Positions 1 through 7,460 of a DNA stretch of 34,327 nt are shown piece by piece; the first letter of the stretch is position 1, and the number at the start of each line of letters is the position of its first letter. The position numbers and the translations under genes were made by a program. Source of the DNA: Desulfobulbaceae bacterium (GTDB taxonomy: Bacteria > Desulfobacterota > Desulfobulbia > Desulfobulbales > Desulfocapsaceae); contig QZLB01000017.1 in the NCBI GenBank assembly GCA_004796425.1, positions 1 through 34,327 on the forward strand, in the 5' to 3' direction. The notes below the pieces were generated by a model. It worked only from the letters and a program-made list of their open reading frames with translations, ran no database searches and was not told the origin of the DNA.

Positions 1-325
1 TGACCGCATCAGCGGTTCCTTTGTACCAGTCCGAATCTTTTGAGCCGGTACGTGGGGGCAGGATGACTGCACCACGGCTTCTACCGGTGAGGTCCCAGGC
101 GCCACCACCTCTGATATGGTTCATCAGAGAGAGGGGTTTGTATTGGGTGAGCACGCCGACCCGGGTGAGCCCGGAATTCATCACGTTTGACAGGCTGAAA
201 TCGATAATCCGGTAGAGGCCACCAAAGGGTACGGCGGGTTTGGCACGGGTTTCCACCAGCAGGTTCAATCTGGAGCCGACACCGCCAGCGAGGAGTAGTA
301 CGAGGGCATTTTCTTGTCTTATCAT
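1..325 (-). CDS. glgC: Glucose-1-phosphate adenylyltransferase (catalytic-type GlgC), N-terminal part, cut by window edge
   Basis: ADP-glucose pyrophosphorylase makes ADP-glucose from ATP and glucose-1-phosphate, the committed step of bacterial glycogen synthesis. Only the first 108 codons lie in the window. The N-terminal nucleotidyltransferase signature is intact: LAGGVGSRL at residues 12-20 with the catalytic Arg at 19, [10 protein letters not shown] at 27-36 with the catalytic Lys at 29, and a later [10 protein letters not shown] sugar-nucleotide segment. The ATG at 325 overlaps the TGA of the upstream paralog as ATGA, so the two are probably translationally coupled. The activity call rests on the N-terminus only; regulatory sites and the C-terminal beta-helix are outside the window. 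Confidence 0.9.
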   Translation of the reverse strand, partial: MIRQENALVLLLAGGVGSRLNLLVETRAKPAVPFGGLYRIIDFSLSNVMNSGLTRVGVLTQYKPLSLMNHIRGGGAWDLTGRSRGAVILPPRTGSKDSDWYKGTADAV

Positions 326-1575
326 TTCAACACCCTCCCCGGCTCGACTACTTTTGGCCATTTCTCGGGCTTGAGTTTGGGTGAGATGGTGATACCCTCA
401 CCCAGGATGGTGTTGTCGGGTACCTGGTTGTTCCAGCCGACAACGGCAAGTTTGCGTTCTGCTTCTCCTTCGAGATACCCTACTTCAACATTATCACCAT
501 AGGTGGTGTTGACGTCTGAGATCAGGTTTTTGATTTTGCAATTGGCGCCGATTTTGGTGGAAAAGAAAATTACTGCGTTCTCTACGGTACTGTTTTTTCC
601 AATGTGCACCCCAGGAAAGAGAATGGAGTTTTTTACAGTGCCCTCGATGGTGCAGCCGTTATAGACCATGGAGTTGATCACGTTACCATCGTTGCCAATA
701 AGCGTGGGCTGGTGGTCTCTGATGCCGCGATGCTCAAGGTTGGTTCTGATGCCCCATTTCTGCATATCGATTAACGGGTCGTCACCAAGCAGGTCCATAC
801 TGGCATTGAAATATTCTTCGATGGTGCGGGTATAACCCCAATAGCCTTTAAATTTATAGCCGTAAATGCGTTTACCCTGTTGCATAAGGCGTGGGATAAT
901 ATCGCGGCCAAATTCAAAGGAAGAGTCCTGCTGGTTCTCTTCCAAAGCCTGGTAGAGCACTTCGGGTTTAAAGCAAAGCATGGTTAAGGAGGAGTACTCG
1001 CCTTCGGGGTTTTCGTGTTTCTCCTGGTAGTTGGTTACCCTGCCACCACGTTTGCCGTCTTCATCATCGATGGCGGCCATGCCGAACCGGTGGGCCCGAG
1101 CTTTTTTAATCTTTTTGCAGACCACGGTCAAATCGGCCTGCTTCTCGTGATGGTAGGCAAGCACTTCGCGGTAATCCATCTGGTAGATATGGTCGCCCGA
1201 GAGGATCAGGATCTCCTGGGGGTTGTGGTATTGCACGAAATCCAGATTCTTGTAGATCGCATCGGCAGAACCGCGGTACCAGTCGTTCTGTTCGGAATCG
1301 ATGAACGGCGGCAGAATGGAGACGCCGCGGTAACGACCGATCATATCCCAGGCAGCACCGGTGCCGATATGGTTAATCAGTGAATAACTGCGGTACTGGC
1401 TCAGGATGGCGATGTTCTCAATACCTGAGTTCATCAAATTGGAAAGGGGAAAATCAATAACCCGGGCAAACCCGCCAAACGGTACGGCAGCCTTGGGCCG
1501 GTAGTAGGTGAGAACACTGAGTTCCTCAGCCCTGCCCCCGGCAAGAATCATGGCCAGCGTCGTAGGTTTTAACAT
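322..1575 (-). CDS. glgC: GlgC-like paralog with degenerate active site, probably a regulatory AGPase subunit
   Basis: 417 residues, the full length of bacterial ADP-glucose pyrophosphorylase, with an N-terminal nucleotidyltransferase domain and a C-terminal left-handed beta-helix ([17 protein letters not shown] region). The fold is clear ([15 protein letters not shown] at 32-46, [10 protein letters not shown] at 126-135), but catalytic motifs have drifted. The usual GxGTRL loop reads GRAEEL, with Glu18 where the catalytic Arg should be. The DVGT-type substrate loop reads GYTRT (247-251), and EKP reads EKH (185-187). Lys28 and the metal-site Asp134 remain. ATG start with AAGGAG about 9 nt upstream. 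It overlaps an intact paralog, so a GlgD-like or plant large-subunit-like helper role is inferred. A different nucleotide-sugar activity is possible. Confidence 0.85.
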   Translation of the reverse strand: MLKPTTLAMILAGGRAEELSVLTYYRPKAAVPFGGFARVIDFPLSNLMNSGIENIAILSQYRSYSLINHIGTGAAWDMIGRYRGVSILPPFIDSEQNDWYRGSADAIYKNLDFVQYHNPQEILILSGDHIYQMDYREVLAYHHEKQADLTVVCKKIKKARAHRFGMAAIDDEDGKRGGRVTNYQEKHENPEGEYSSLTMLCFKPEVLYQALEENQQDSSFEFGRDIIPRLMQQGKRIYGYKFKGYWGYTRTIEEYFNASMDLLGDDPLIDMQKWGIRTNLEHRGIRDHQPTLIGNDGNVINSMVYNGCTIEGTVKNSILFPGVHIGKNSTVENAVIFFSTKIGANCKIKNLISDVNTTYGDNVEVGYLEGEAERKLAVVGWNNQVPDNTILGEGITISPKLKPEKWPKVVEPGRVLK

Positions 1576-1658
1576 GCAAGCGGCTCCTTCTGATCTACTG
1601 CTGAGTTCCGGTAATTTTCGTCACCTTGAAGATCAGCACCAGCAGAAGCGGGCGTGCG

Positions 1659-2678
1659 TTACTTCAGATGACGTACAGTAAGACGCTTTAATGTCTGAGA
1701 GTTAATCTCGTACTCTGTGAGTTCAAGGTCCTGCAGTGCCACTTCGGCACGTGCGGCACCTTTATGACCGCCGGCGGACCCTAAATGGCCAAAAACCCGT
1801 GTTGCAAGTTTACCGGCACTTTTACGATAGCCATCACAGCGGAAAATTACAATCAACTTATCGTTGTGAATGCCGGATACCAAAACCCAATCGATATCCG
1901 CGACATGGTTGAGAAAGTCGGCAATAATCACCAGTACATCAGGGGATCTGACTTTGCCAATATGGCAATAGTAGCGCCCTTTCGAGTAGATAAGCTCATT
2001 GAGGGCAATTGAGAAATATTTCAGTTCCGAACGTCTGAGATCGGTCAGCTCGAATTTGCGTACCAGGTTGCGGTTGGCAATATCGAAGAGATAGCGAAAA
2101 GAAATACCGTCTGAGAGGCGTGAATCCTTCTCGAAATCCTGGGTATCCACCTTGATGCCGTAAAAGAGTGCAGTGGCCAGGGCCACGGAAGGCTTCATAT
2201 TGGCGGCGCGTAGATATTCAACCATCATTGAGGCTACAGCGCCATAATCGGGCCGGATATCGATATAGGTGGCGTCCCAGTCGCCACTGACCGGATGATG
2301 GTCGATGATCACATCAAATTTCATTTTCTCGAAGACCGGCTGGTGGCTGGGCTGTGAGTCGACGATAACTTTTTTAGTAAACTCTGTGGTTTTTATGGCA
2401 CCGAGTTTTTCCAGCGGGATGCGCAGCCGCTCAACCATTTCCAGATTGTTGAGCCTGCTGATTTCATTCGGGTGAGCGATGGTAACACTTTTTACTCGAT
2501 AGCGAAGCAGCCGTTTGATCGCCATGGCACTGCCCAGCGAATCGGGATCGGCGACGATGCAGATAAGGACGGTATCTTCTTTATCAAAGGCGTCCCAGAA
2601 TTCTTCAAGTCTGATTTTTGCCGATTTTTTATAAGACTGCTCACAAATAAAGCCGTTGGTTTTTTGCTTTTTCGCCAT
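1659..2678 (-). CDS. DHH-family phosphoesterase (NrnA/RecJ-like)
   Basis: 339 residues from the ATG at 2678. The DHH/DHHA1 architecture is visible: a DPDSLGS motif (44-50), an Asp in VIVDSQP (about 107), the DHHP motif (126-129), an Asp-bearing GIKVDTQDF segment (about 174-182) and the C-terminal GSAGGHKGAA motif that binds substrate phosphate (about 301-310). Family members hydrolyse nanoRNA, pAp or cyclic dinucleotides using Mn. The usual motif I HxNPDxD lacks its His here; Cys is at the aligned position. A TTG start 18 nt upstream (2696) is also open; neither start has a convincing ribosome site. It lies 83 nt upstream of the glgC pair, on the same strand. Substrate not assignable from sequence. 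Confidence 0.85.
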   Translation of the reverse strand: MAKKQKTNGFICEQSYKKSAKIRLEEFWDAFDKEDTVLICIVADPDSLGSAMAIKRLLRYRVKSVTIAHPNEISRLNNLEMVERLRIPLEKLGAIKTTEFTKKVIVDSQPSHQPVFEKMKFDVIIDHHPVSGDWDATYIDIRPDYGAVASMMVEYLRAANMKPSVALATALFYGIKVDTQDFEKDSRLSDGISFRYLFDIANRNLVRKFELTDLRRSELKYFSIALNELIYSKGRYYCHIGKVRSPDVLVIIADFLNHVADIDWVLVSGIHNDKLIVIFRCDGYRKSAGKLATRVFGHLGSAGGHKGAARAEVALQDLELTEYEINSQTLKRLTVRHLK

Positions 2679-2891
2679 TAATGGTAACCGTGACAATCCA
2701 TACCGTGACCATGGTCCCCCCCCTGTCGGGCATACTACTGAACAAGCTCATGGTCTTGATTCCAATGTCGCCTTGCCAGGGCGTTGGCACGATCTGCCTC
2801 GCTGTTGCTCAAGGCTCGATACGTAATATGATTGTCAGCCACCTCCTGTTGATTTATATCTCGCCAGCACCGGATCATAACGAAATAGAGA

Positions 2892-2935
2892 GGCTGCCGA
2901 GCAAAAATAGAACATCTCCGGATTGCTGGGCAGCC
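2892..2935 (-). repeat. Leader hairpin upstream of DHH/glgC genes
   Basis: Arms GGCTGCC (2892-2898) and GGCAGCC (2929-2935) pair perfectly. After one G/G mismatch a further 5 bp (AGCAA with TTGCT) pair, giving a 12-bp interrupted stem with an 18-nt loop. It begins about 6 nt after the predicted transcription start. No T-tract follows, so it is not an intrinsic terminator; it could stabilise or regulate the leader. Confidence 0.5.
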
Positions 2936-2947
2936 GCACAAAGTCAT

Positions 2948-2976
2948 ACTATAAATAGTTTGGCCTGTAATTGCAA
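2948..2976 (-). promoter_or_regulatory. Sigma70-type promoter for DHH-glgC-glgC
   Basis: Minus-strand -35 TTGCAA (2976-2971), 17-nt spacer, -10 TATAGT (2953-2948). Spacing is ideal and the hexamers match the consensus at 4/6 and 5/6. A start near 2941 would give a leader of about 260 nt before the DHH gene. No gene is called in between. Confidence 0.55.
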
Positions 2977-3005
2977 GCCCGTCATACTTATCCAACCCAT
3001 TGTGA

Positions 3006-3033
3006 TTGCTTGGTTTTTAAAATTTTTCATAAT
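3006..3033 (+). promoter_or_regulatory. Candidate promoter for crcB-lptG-DUF362
   Basis: TTGCTT (3006-3011), 16-nt AT-rich spacer, CATAAT (3028-3033). The -10 matches 5/6 and the -35 3/6. It lies 175 nt upstream of the crcB start. A second, weaker option is TTGACG (3113-3118) with a poor -10 at 3136-3141. Confidence 0.35.
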
Positions 3034-3207
3034 TTTACCTCTGGTCCTGATTGACGGTATTCACTATCTCGACACAGTCAAGCGTGGGGTTGCAAAAGCG
3101 GTTCGCTTCAGCTTGACGGATCGGGCTGGTAATGGTACCTAATGCGTCTGTTATCCCCGAAACAAACGAGGTTTTTAAAGAATCTGCGTACGTGCAGAAT
3201 CATCATT

Positions 3208-3600
3208 ATGTCTAAGATCTTTGCAGTAGCCATTGGAGGTGCCATCGGCTCGGTTGGCCGGTACCTCATCGCGCTCGGTATCGAGCGATTCGGGCGGTCG
3301 AGTTTTCCGTATGAAACGCTTACGGCCAATCTGCTCGGCTGCCTGTTGATCGGGCTGCTCTGGGGATATTTTGAAAAAGTACCGCTGAGCAACGAGTTCC
3401 GGTTGTTTCTGTTTACCGGGGTACTGGGCGGGTTTACCACCTTCTCTACCTTTGCCCGGGAGAATGTGCAGTTTCTCAAATCCGGTGCACCGTTACACGC
3501 CGTTGCCTACCTGCTGGTGAGCAACCTGTTTGGCTTGTTGCTGGTGGCAATCGGTTTTATAATCTCGATGAAGTTTTTCCGCGCTGAACGATTCTTATAA
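3208..3600 (+). CDS. crcB: Fluoride exporter CrcB/Fluc
   Basis: 130 residues, the normal length of this inner-membrane family, which forms dual-topology dimers that export fluoride. Four hydrophobic helices are visible. Family motifs present are the N-terminal GGAIGSVGRY, an Asn in TLTANLLG on TM2, and the phenylalanine-box segment GGFTTFSTFARE on TM3. The ATG at 3208 (protein starts MSKIF) is chosen because it puts the first helix at the N-terminus as in relatives; the frame is open upstream to an ATG at 3142, but those 22 residues resemble nothing in the family. No strong ribosome site is seen. It is 2 nt from lptG and presumably co-transcribed with it. Confidence 0.9.
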   Translation: MSKIFAVAIGGAIGSVGRYLIALGIERFGRSSFPYETLTANLLGCLLIGLLWGYFEKVPLSNEFRLFLFTGVLGGFTTFSTFARENVQFLKSGAPLHAVAYLLVSNLFGLLLVAIGFIISMKFFRAERFL

Positions 3601-3602
3601 GT

Positions 3603-4685
3603 ATGCAGTTACTCACCCGCTATATAATTGGTCAATTCATCCGCTATTTTCTGACGATTAACCTGGCGTTTGTCGCCATGTATCTGCTCATCGATTTTTT
3701 CGAGAAATATGATTCGTTTCTCGAAACTGATAAATCACTAGGCGTGGTGTTAAAATTTTTCATGCTCAATATCCCCTTTATTGTCGACCAGCTCGGGCCG
3801 GTGTTAACCCTGCTCTCTGGTGTTATTACCCTGGGGATCTTGAACCATACCAACGAGCTCACCGCCTTGAAGGCTGCAGGCATTCCGCTCAAGCGGATTA
3901 TCCGGCCGATTTTGATGGCAGCGATGTCAATTACCGTTATCTATTTCACGGCGGCGCAGTTTATCCTGCCTAAAACAATCTCTGTCACCAATAAGATCTG
4001 GTACGAGGATGTGCGCGGTAAGGTACCGCTGGGCATCTTCCGTAACGGCCGGTATTACTTTAAGGGCAAGGAAGGGTTCTATTCGTTTAAATGGCCCAAT
4101 AAAGAGAAACTGGCCTTCCGTACTTTCTCTTACTCCACCTGGGATGAAGAATATAACGTGAATAAAGTGCTCGTGGCGGAATTTGCCGAATGGGTGCCAC
4201 CGATCTGGATTCTGCGGGCAGGTCAGTTAGAGCAACACTCCAAAGATGGTACATATGAGACAGAGCTGTTTGTTGAGAAGGGGCTCGAGCTGCCGGAAAC
4301 ACCGCAGGACTTTTTGATTCCCGAGTATCAAACGGCGGAGCTCTCACTGGTTGGGTTATTCACCGCAATCGGCGACCAGCCTACCGAAGCGCAGGAAATT
4401 GCCGCCCGGGCCGATTTTTATTCCAGGGTGTCCTATTTGCTACTTGGCTTACCACTGCTTCTCGTGGGGCTGCCGGTTTTGCTGTTAAGTTACCAGAAAT
4501 GGGGGCGGGATCTCTCGGTTGCGGTACCGGTGAGTTGTGGTATTGCCTTCGTTGCCTGGGGCACCTGGGGGGCGCTCCAGTCGCTGGCGAAAAACGGCTA
4601 TGTTTATGCGCTGCCCGCAGCCTTTAGCATCCACATTATCTTTTCATTAATCGGGATCTATCTGCTGCTTAAACAGGATACGTAG
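3603..4685 (+). CDS. lptG: LPS export ABC transporter permease LptF/LptG family (YjgP/YjgQ)
   Basis: 360 residues with the family topology: three N-terminal membrane helices (about 12-32, 52-75, 98-118), a periplasmic beta-jellyroll of about 140 residues, then three C-terminal helices (about 270-292, 305-325, 335-357). The N-terminal TRYIIGQFIRYFL and the NELTALKAAGIPLKRI coupling segment are typical of LptF/G, which with LptB powers LPS extraction from the inner membrane towards LptC and LptA. No partner permease is in the window; most Gram-negatives need both LptF and LptG, so the other should lie elsewhere. Assigning LptG rather than LptF is a best guess. It starts 2 nt after crcB. Confidence 0.85.
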   Translation: MQLLTRYIIGQFIRYFLTINLAFVAMYLLIDFFEKYDSFLETDKSLGVVLKFFMLNIPFIVDQLGPVLTLLSGVITLGILNHTNELTALKAAGIPLKRIIRPILMAAMSITVIYFTAAQFILPKTISVTNKIWYEDVRGKVPLGIFRNGRYYFKGKEGFYSFKWPNKEKLAFRTFSYSTWDEEYNVNKVLVAEFAEWVPPIWILRAGQLEQHSKDGTYETELFVEKGLELPETPQDFLIPEYQTAELSLVGLFTAIGDQPTEAQEIAARADFYSRVSYLLLGLPLLLVGLPVLLLSYQKWGRDLSVAVPVSCGIAFVAWGTWGALQSLAKNGYVYALPAAFSIHIIFSLIGIYLLLKQDT

Positions 4686-4727
4686 CCCGCTCTGTAGTAA
4701 TCAAAATCTCCAACCAGAGAAACGAAC

Positions 4728-5555
4728 ATGGCATCTCAAAATCGTGATAACAGGGTCTGGTCAGCATCTTCGTTAAACGTGCAATTATCCATCAATACGC
4801 TGCTTGATACAGCCGGTATTGTAGAGGTACTGAATGAGCAGAAACAGGTAATTCTCAAACCCAACCTGGTGGAGACTCTGGCCCCGCCCATCACCACCCC
4901 GGTTACGTTTGTGGAAGCGGTGATAAAGTATATAACCAAACACTGCCCGGAGCTACGGATTATTGTCGGGGAGGGAACCGGATCACTTGAGTATGATACC
5001 TTCCACTGCTTTAGTGAGCTCGGCTACAACAGACTGCTGAGCTACCCTAATGTCGAGCTGATTGATCTCAATATCGAAAATTTGCGGCACATGAAAGATC
5101 CGGCCTGTAAGCGGTGGCCCGAGATGTATCTGCCGGAGCTGGTGTTTGAGAGTTATCTGATCTCACTACCGGTGCTTAAAGCCCACTCACTTGCCCGGGT
5201 CACACTGACCATGAAGAATATGATGGGGTGCGCCCCACCAGAACATTTCTCGGGCGGTGGCCCCTGGGGTAAATCGACCTTTCATCAGGGTATGCATGAG
5301 GCGGTGTTTGATCTCAATCGGTACCGGACCCCTGATTTTAGTGTGATCGACGGATCGGTCGGGATGGCTCAGGCGCATTTATGGGGACCGACCTGCAATC
5401 CGCCCGTGGAAACCTTTTTAGCCTCTTATGATCCAGTGGCGATTGATGCCTACGGCACCACCCTGCTGAAAAGAAACTGGCGTGATGTGGACCATATCTC
5501 TATGGCCAATGGCGTTCTGGGTAATGCGGATTCGTTTGAAATAATCGAGCTGTAA
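4728..5555 (+). CDS. DUF362 domain-containing protein
   Basis: 275 residues matching the DUF362 pattern: VILKPNLVE near residue 45, IIVGEGTG near 80, LPVLKAHSLARVTLTMKNMMGC near 145-165, VIDGSVGMA near 205 and a final DPVAIDAYG segment near 234-242. The family is common in anaerobes and often fused to 4Fe-4S ferredoxin domains; here there is no ferredoxin domain and no Cys cluster. Biochemical role unknown. Start ATG at 4728 is preceded by CAGAGAAACGAAC, a weak purine-rich site. It is last in the crcB-lptG run and ends 6 nt before a strong terminator. Confidence 0.8.
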   Translation: MASQNRDNRVWSASSLNVQLSINTLLDTAGIVEVLNEQKQVILKPNLVETLAPPITTPVTFVEAVIKYITKHCPELRIIVGEGTGSLEYDTFHCFSELGYNRLLSYPNVELIDLNIENLRHMKDPACKRWPEMYLPELVFESYLISLPVLKAHSLARVTLTMKNMMGCAPPEHFSGGGPWGKSTFHQGMHEAVFDLNRYRTPDFSVIDGSVGMAQAHLWGPTCNPPVETFLASYDPVAIDAYGTTLLKRNWRDVDHISMANGVLGNADSFEIIEL

Positions 5556-5560
5556 AAACA

Positions 5561-5598
5561 AAAAACGGGGTGGTTCGTAAAGGAACCCACCCCGTTTT
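5561..5598. terminator. Bidirectional intrinsic terminator between convergent genes
   Basis: Arms AAAACGGGGTGGTTC (5562-5576) and GAACCCACCCCGTTTT (5583-5598) pair with a single bulged base and a 6-nt loop. The stem is flanked by an A-run on the left and a T-run on the right, so it can stop transcription from both the DUF362 gene (plus) and the FKBP gene (minus). Confidence 0.9.
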
Positions 5599-5622
5599 AG
5601 TAGTTCTTGAAGCGTTATAAAA

Positions 5623-6537
5623 CTATTCTTTGGGCTGCTCCGGTGCTGCTTCTTCAGTCGCTTCCTCAGCAGGAGCTTCTGTTGCTTCTGCCGGTGCCTC
5701 TGCACCCTCTGTCGGCTCGGTAATGTCTTCTACCTCAACCGGTGGCTCGATGCCAAGCAGGTGAATTTCAAAAACCAGTACGGAGTTGGGTGGAATAACC
5801 GGCTGTGCGCCCGTTTCGCCATAGGCGAGCTCGGAAGGGATCGCCACTTTGAATTTGGAGCCAACGGCCATCAGTTGCAGCGCTTCGCTCCAACCCGGGA
5901 TAACCTGGTTCACCGGGAAGGTAATCGGCTCACCACGCTTGATGGAGCTGTCAAATTCAGAGCCATCGATCAGGGTGCCCACATAATCAACCTTCACGAT
6001 ATCCTCAGCGGCCGGTTTCTCACCATCACCCTGCTCCAGTACTTCATATTGCAGGCCGCTCTCGGTTACCATTACGCCTTCTTTCTTGGCGTTTTCTGCA
6101 AGGAATGCCTGACCTTCGGCCAGATTCTTCTCCATCATCGCAGCCAATTCCTGGGCCTGCTTAATTTTCATGCGCTCAGCAAAGGCTTCCTGTACTTCTT
6201 TGATTTCCTCTTCGCTCATTTTCGGCTCGGCGCCGGTGAAACCATCTTCCAGACCGAGTTTGATTGCTTCAAGATCAACCTCGCTGCCAACCTGGCTCAG
6301 GTATTTACCCAGGTCCAAGCCCATGGAGTAGCTCAGTTTTTTCAGTTCGCTGCCCAGCTCTTCGTCCGCTGCCGGTGTAGCTGCTTCCTCGGCTGCGGGA
6401 GCCGGTGCTTCTTCTGTTTTTTCAACCGCTGCTTCCGGTGCTTTCTGTTCGGCGGATTCCTGGGTAGTTGCTTCATCGCAGCCTGAGAACATGCCAACCA
6501 TCACTGCCATCAGCAGAATTTTTAACATCTTATTCAT
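5623..6537 (-). CDS. FKBP-type peptidyl-prolyl isomerase lipoprotein (Mip/FkpA-like)
   Basis: 304 residues. The N-terminus is a lipoprotein signal peptide with lipobox FSGC (Cys at 20), then an Ala/Glu/Pro-rich linker to about 60, a helical FKBP_N dimerisation region (about 60-150) and an FKBP_C catalytic domain (about 165-265, with VDYVGTLIDGSEFDSS, VIPGWSEALQLM and IPPNSVLVFEIHLL). A second acidic Ala/Glu/Pro-rich tail closes the protein. It should fold prolyl-containing envelope proteins in the periplasm while tethered to a membrane. Start ATG at 6537 has AAGGAG 5 nt upstream. It is the last minus-strand gene before the bidirectional terminator. A 128-nt gap separates it from the Smr gene, so it may have its own promoter, though I could not define one. 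Confidence 0.9.
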   Translation of the reverse strand: MNKMLKILLMAVMVGMFSGCDEATTQESAEQKAPEAAVEKTEEAPAPAAEEAATPAADEELGSELKKLSYSMGLDLGKYLSQVGSEVDLEAIKLGLEDGFTGAEPKMSEEEIKEVQEAFAERMKIKQAQELAAMMEKNLAEGQAFLAENAKKEGVMVTESGLQYEVLEQGDGEKPAAEDIVKVDYVGTLIDGSEFDSSIKRGEPITFPVNQVIPGWSEALQLMAVGSKFKVAIPSELAYGETGAQPVIPPNSVLVFEIHLLGIEPPVEVEDITEPTEGAEAPAEATEAPAEEATEEAAPEQPKE

Positions 6538-6665
6538 TCTATCTCCTTAAATTATCTTTTGAGGTTATTGACTATTCGGTTCCTACGAAAATCCTACACT
6601 ACTATAACCATCTTTTTTCACAACTGATTATGTCTTATCTCCGGTGCTGTAACGCGCTTTGTTGC

Positions 6666-7115
6666 TCACAAAACAACGATGGATACACCGGGGTTGTTAA
6701 AATCTGAGGTACACAGGCGTTCCAGGGTTGGATATTGCCTGAGCAACCCTTTGCCAGGCCCGCTTTTGCGTTTAAAGGCTTCCCCGGCGATTGCGCTTTT
6801 AATCGTGCCCTTCTGCTGATAGAAGGCCAGCATCTTTCTACATTCCTCTTTAATCAGTCCGCCTTTACCTGAGGAGCCATAGCCATGGATTAAGGTTAAG
6901 ACCTTTACCCGCTGCTGACAGGCCTGGCTGATACCCTGTTCCAGCTTACGCATGGCGGTGGCCACGGTGGGTCTGCCATATTCGAGGTTGACGATTCGGT
7001 GCAGTTGGTAGGCTGACTTTGTTTCATCACTCTTTTGCTGCAGATCCTCCCCACAGAACTTGCAGGTTGAGGCGGATCGCTCCACCTTATTGCCACATGT
7101 CGGGCAGATCATCAT
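6666..7115 (-). CDS. Zinc-ribbon plus Smr-like domain protein
   Basis: 149 residues (148 if the second of two adjacent ATG codons is used). An N-terminal zinc ribbon is clear: CPTCG near residues 4-8 and CKFCG near 17-21. The rest resembles an Smr domain, with LTLIHGYGSSGKGGLI (about 74-89) in place of the IHGxGxG motif and a final GVSIVVL strand. The LDLHG motif of active Smr nucleases is changed to VNLEYG, so nuclease activity is doubtful. Smr proteins act on branched DNA or, in SmrB, cut mRNA at collided ribosomes. It begins directly after the stop of the Phd-like gene with no gap, implying coupled translation. The Smr assignment is by motif recognition only. Confidence 0.65.
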   Translation of the reverse strand: MMICPTCGNKVERSASTCKFCGEDLQQKSDETKSAYQLHRIVNLEYGRPTVATAMRKLEQGISQACQQRVKVLTLIHGYGSSGKGGLIKEECRKMLAFYQQKGTIKSAIAGEAFKRKSGPGKGLLRQYPTLERLCTSDFNNPGVSIVVL

Positions 7116-7397
7116 CTATTCTTCAACATCCTGACAATGCAGCAACGCTCCTAAATCGGTAATAGCTTTTTCCAGCTTCTTAGAGCGGGGGCCCTTAATG
7201 CGCTTGACCAACGTCTGGTATGCTTCAACAATTTCGGGACTGGCCACCGTAACCGGAGTGGTCTGCTCGATGGGTACCAGGGCCGCCATCGAACGGTTTG
7301 AGCGCTGAATAATAAAAGTCTCCTGAAGCAGGGAGACCTCGTTGAGTAGCAAGCCGAAATTTTTCCTGGCGTACATCGCTGTTATTGTTTTCCCCAC
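7116..7397 (-). CDS. Phd/YefM-family antitoxin-like protein
   Basis: 93 residues. The N-terminus from the GTG at 7397 (MGKTITAMYARKNFGLLLNEV) and the following FIIQRSNRSMAALVPIE match the Phd/YefM DNA-binding fold, whose members repress their own operon and neutralise a toxin through a C-terminal tail. GTG is chosen over an in-frame TTG at 7415 because a GGAGAG site lies 6 nt upstream and the family N-terminus then begins correctly. No RelE, Doc or PIN toxin is adjacent; the coupled downstream gene is the Smr-like protein. The C-terminal half (KRIKGPRSKKLEKAITDLGALL) is unremarkable. It could be an orphan regulator instead of part of a toxin pair. Confidence 0.7.
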   Translation of the reverse strand: MGKTITAMYARKNFGLLLNEVSLLQETFIIQRSNRSMAALVPIEQTTPVTVASPEIVEAYQTLVKRIKGPRSKKLEKAITDLGALLHCQDVEE

Positions 7398-7460
7398 GTC
7401 TCCCTCTCCAAGCAAATAGTGATGTTCTAAGCGTACCCGATAATGCGGCTGGTGGTCCGG

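Larger units (their letters stand above)
2697..3207. other. Non-coding divergent regulatory region (about 510 bp)
   Basis: This is the gap between the minus-strand DHH/glgC genes and the plus-strand crcB operon. Open frames on both strands show no recognisable domains and I do not call them genes. It contains a good minus-strand sigma70-type promoter, a leader hairpin, a run of eight C (2716-2723) and a weaker plus-strand promoter upstream of crcB. I looked for a fluoride riboswitch before crcB and did not find its conserved core. Confidence 0.6.

Noticed and set aside
2716-2723. Run of eight C (G on the minus strand) that might be phase-variable
   Set aside because: It lies in the leader and not in a gene, and no frame on either side would be joined by a length change.
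2681-3142. A 153-codon plus-strand open frame and an 86-codon minus-strand frame (2735-2995) in the divergent gap
   Set aside because: Neither shows a domain, a supported start or sensible composition, and the minus-strand one begins upstream of the predicted promoter.
3040-3207. Fluoride riboswitch upstream of crcB
   Set aside because: I could not find the conserved core and pseudoknot pattern by eye.
5761-6486. A 241-codon plus-strand frame antisense to the FKBP gene
   Set aside because: It is an artefact of the Ala/Glu/Lys-rich coding on the other strand; composition is Phe/Cys-rich with no domain.
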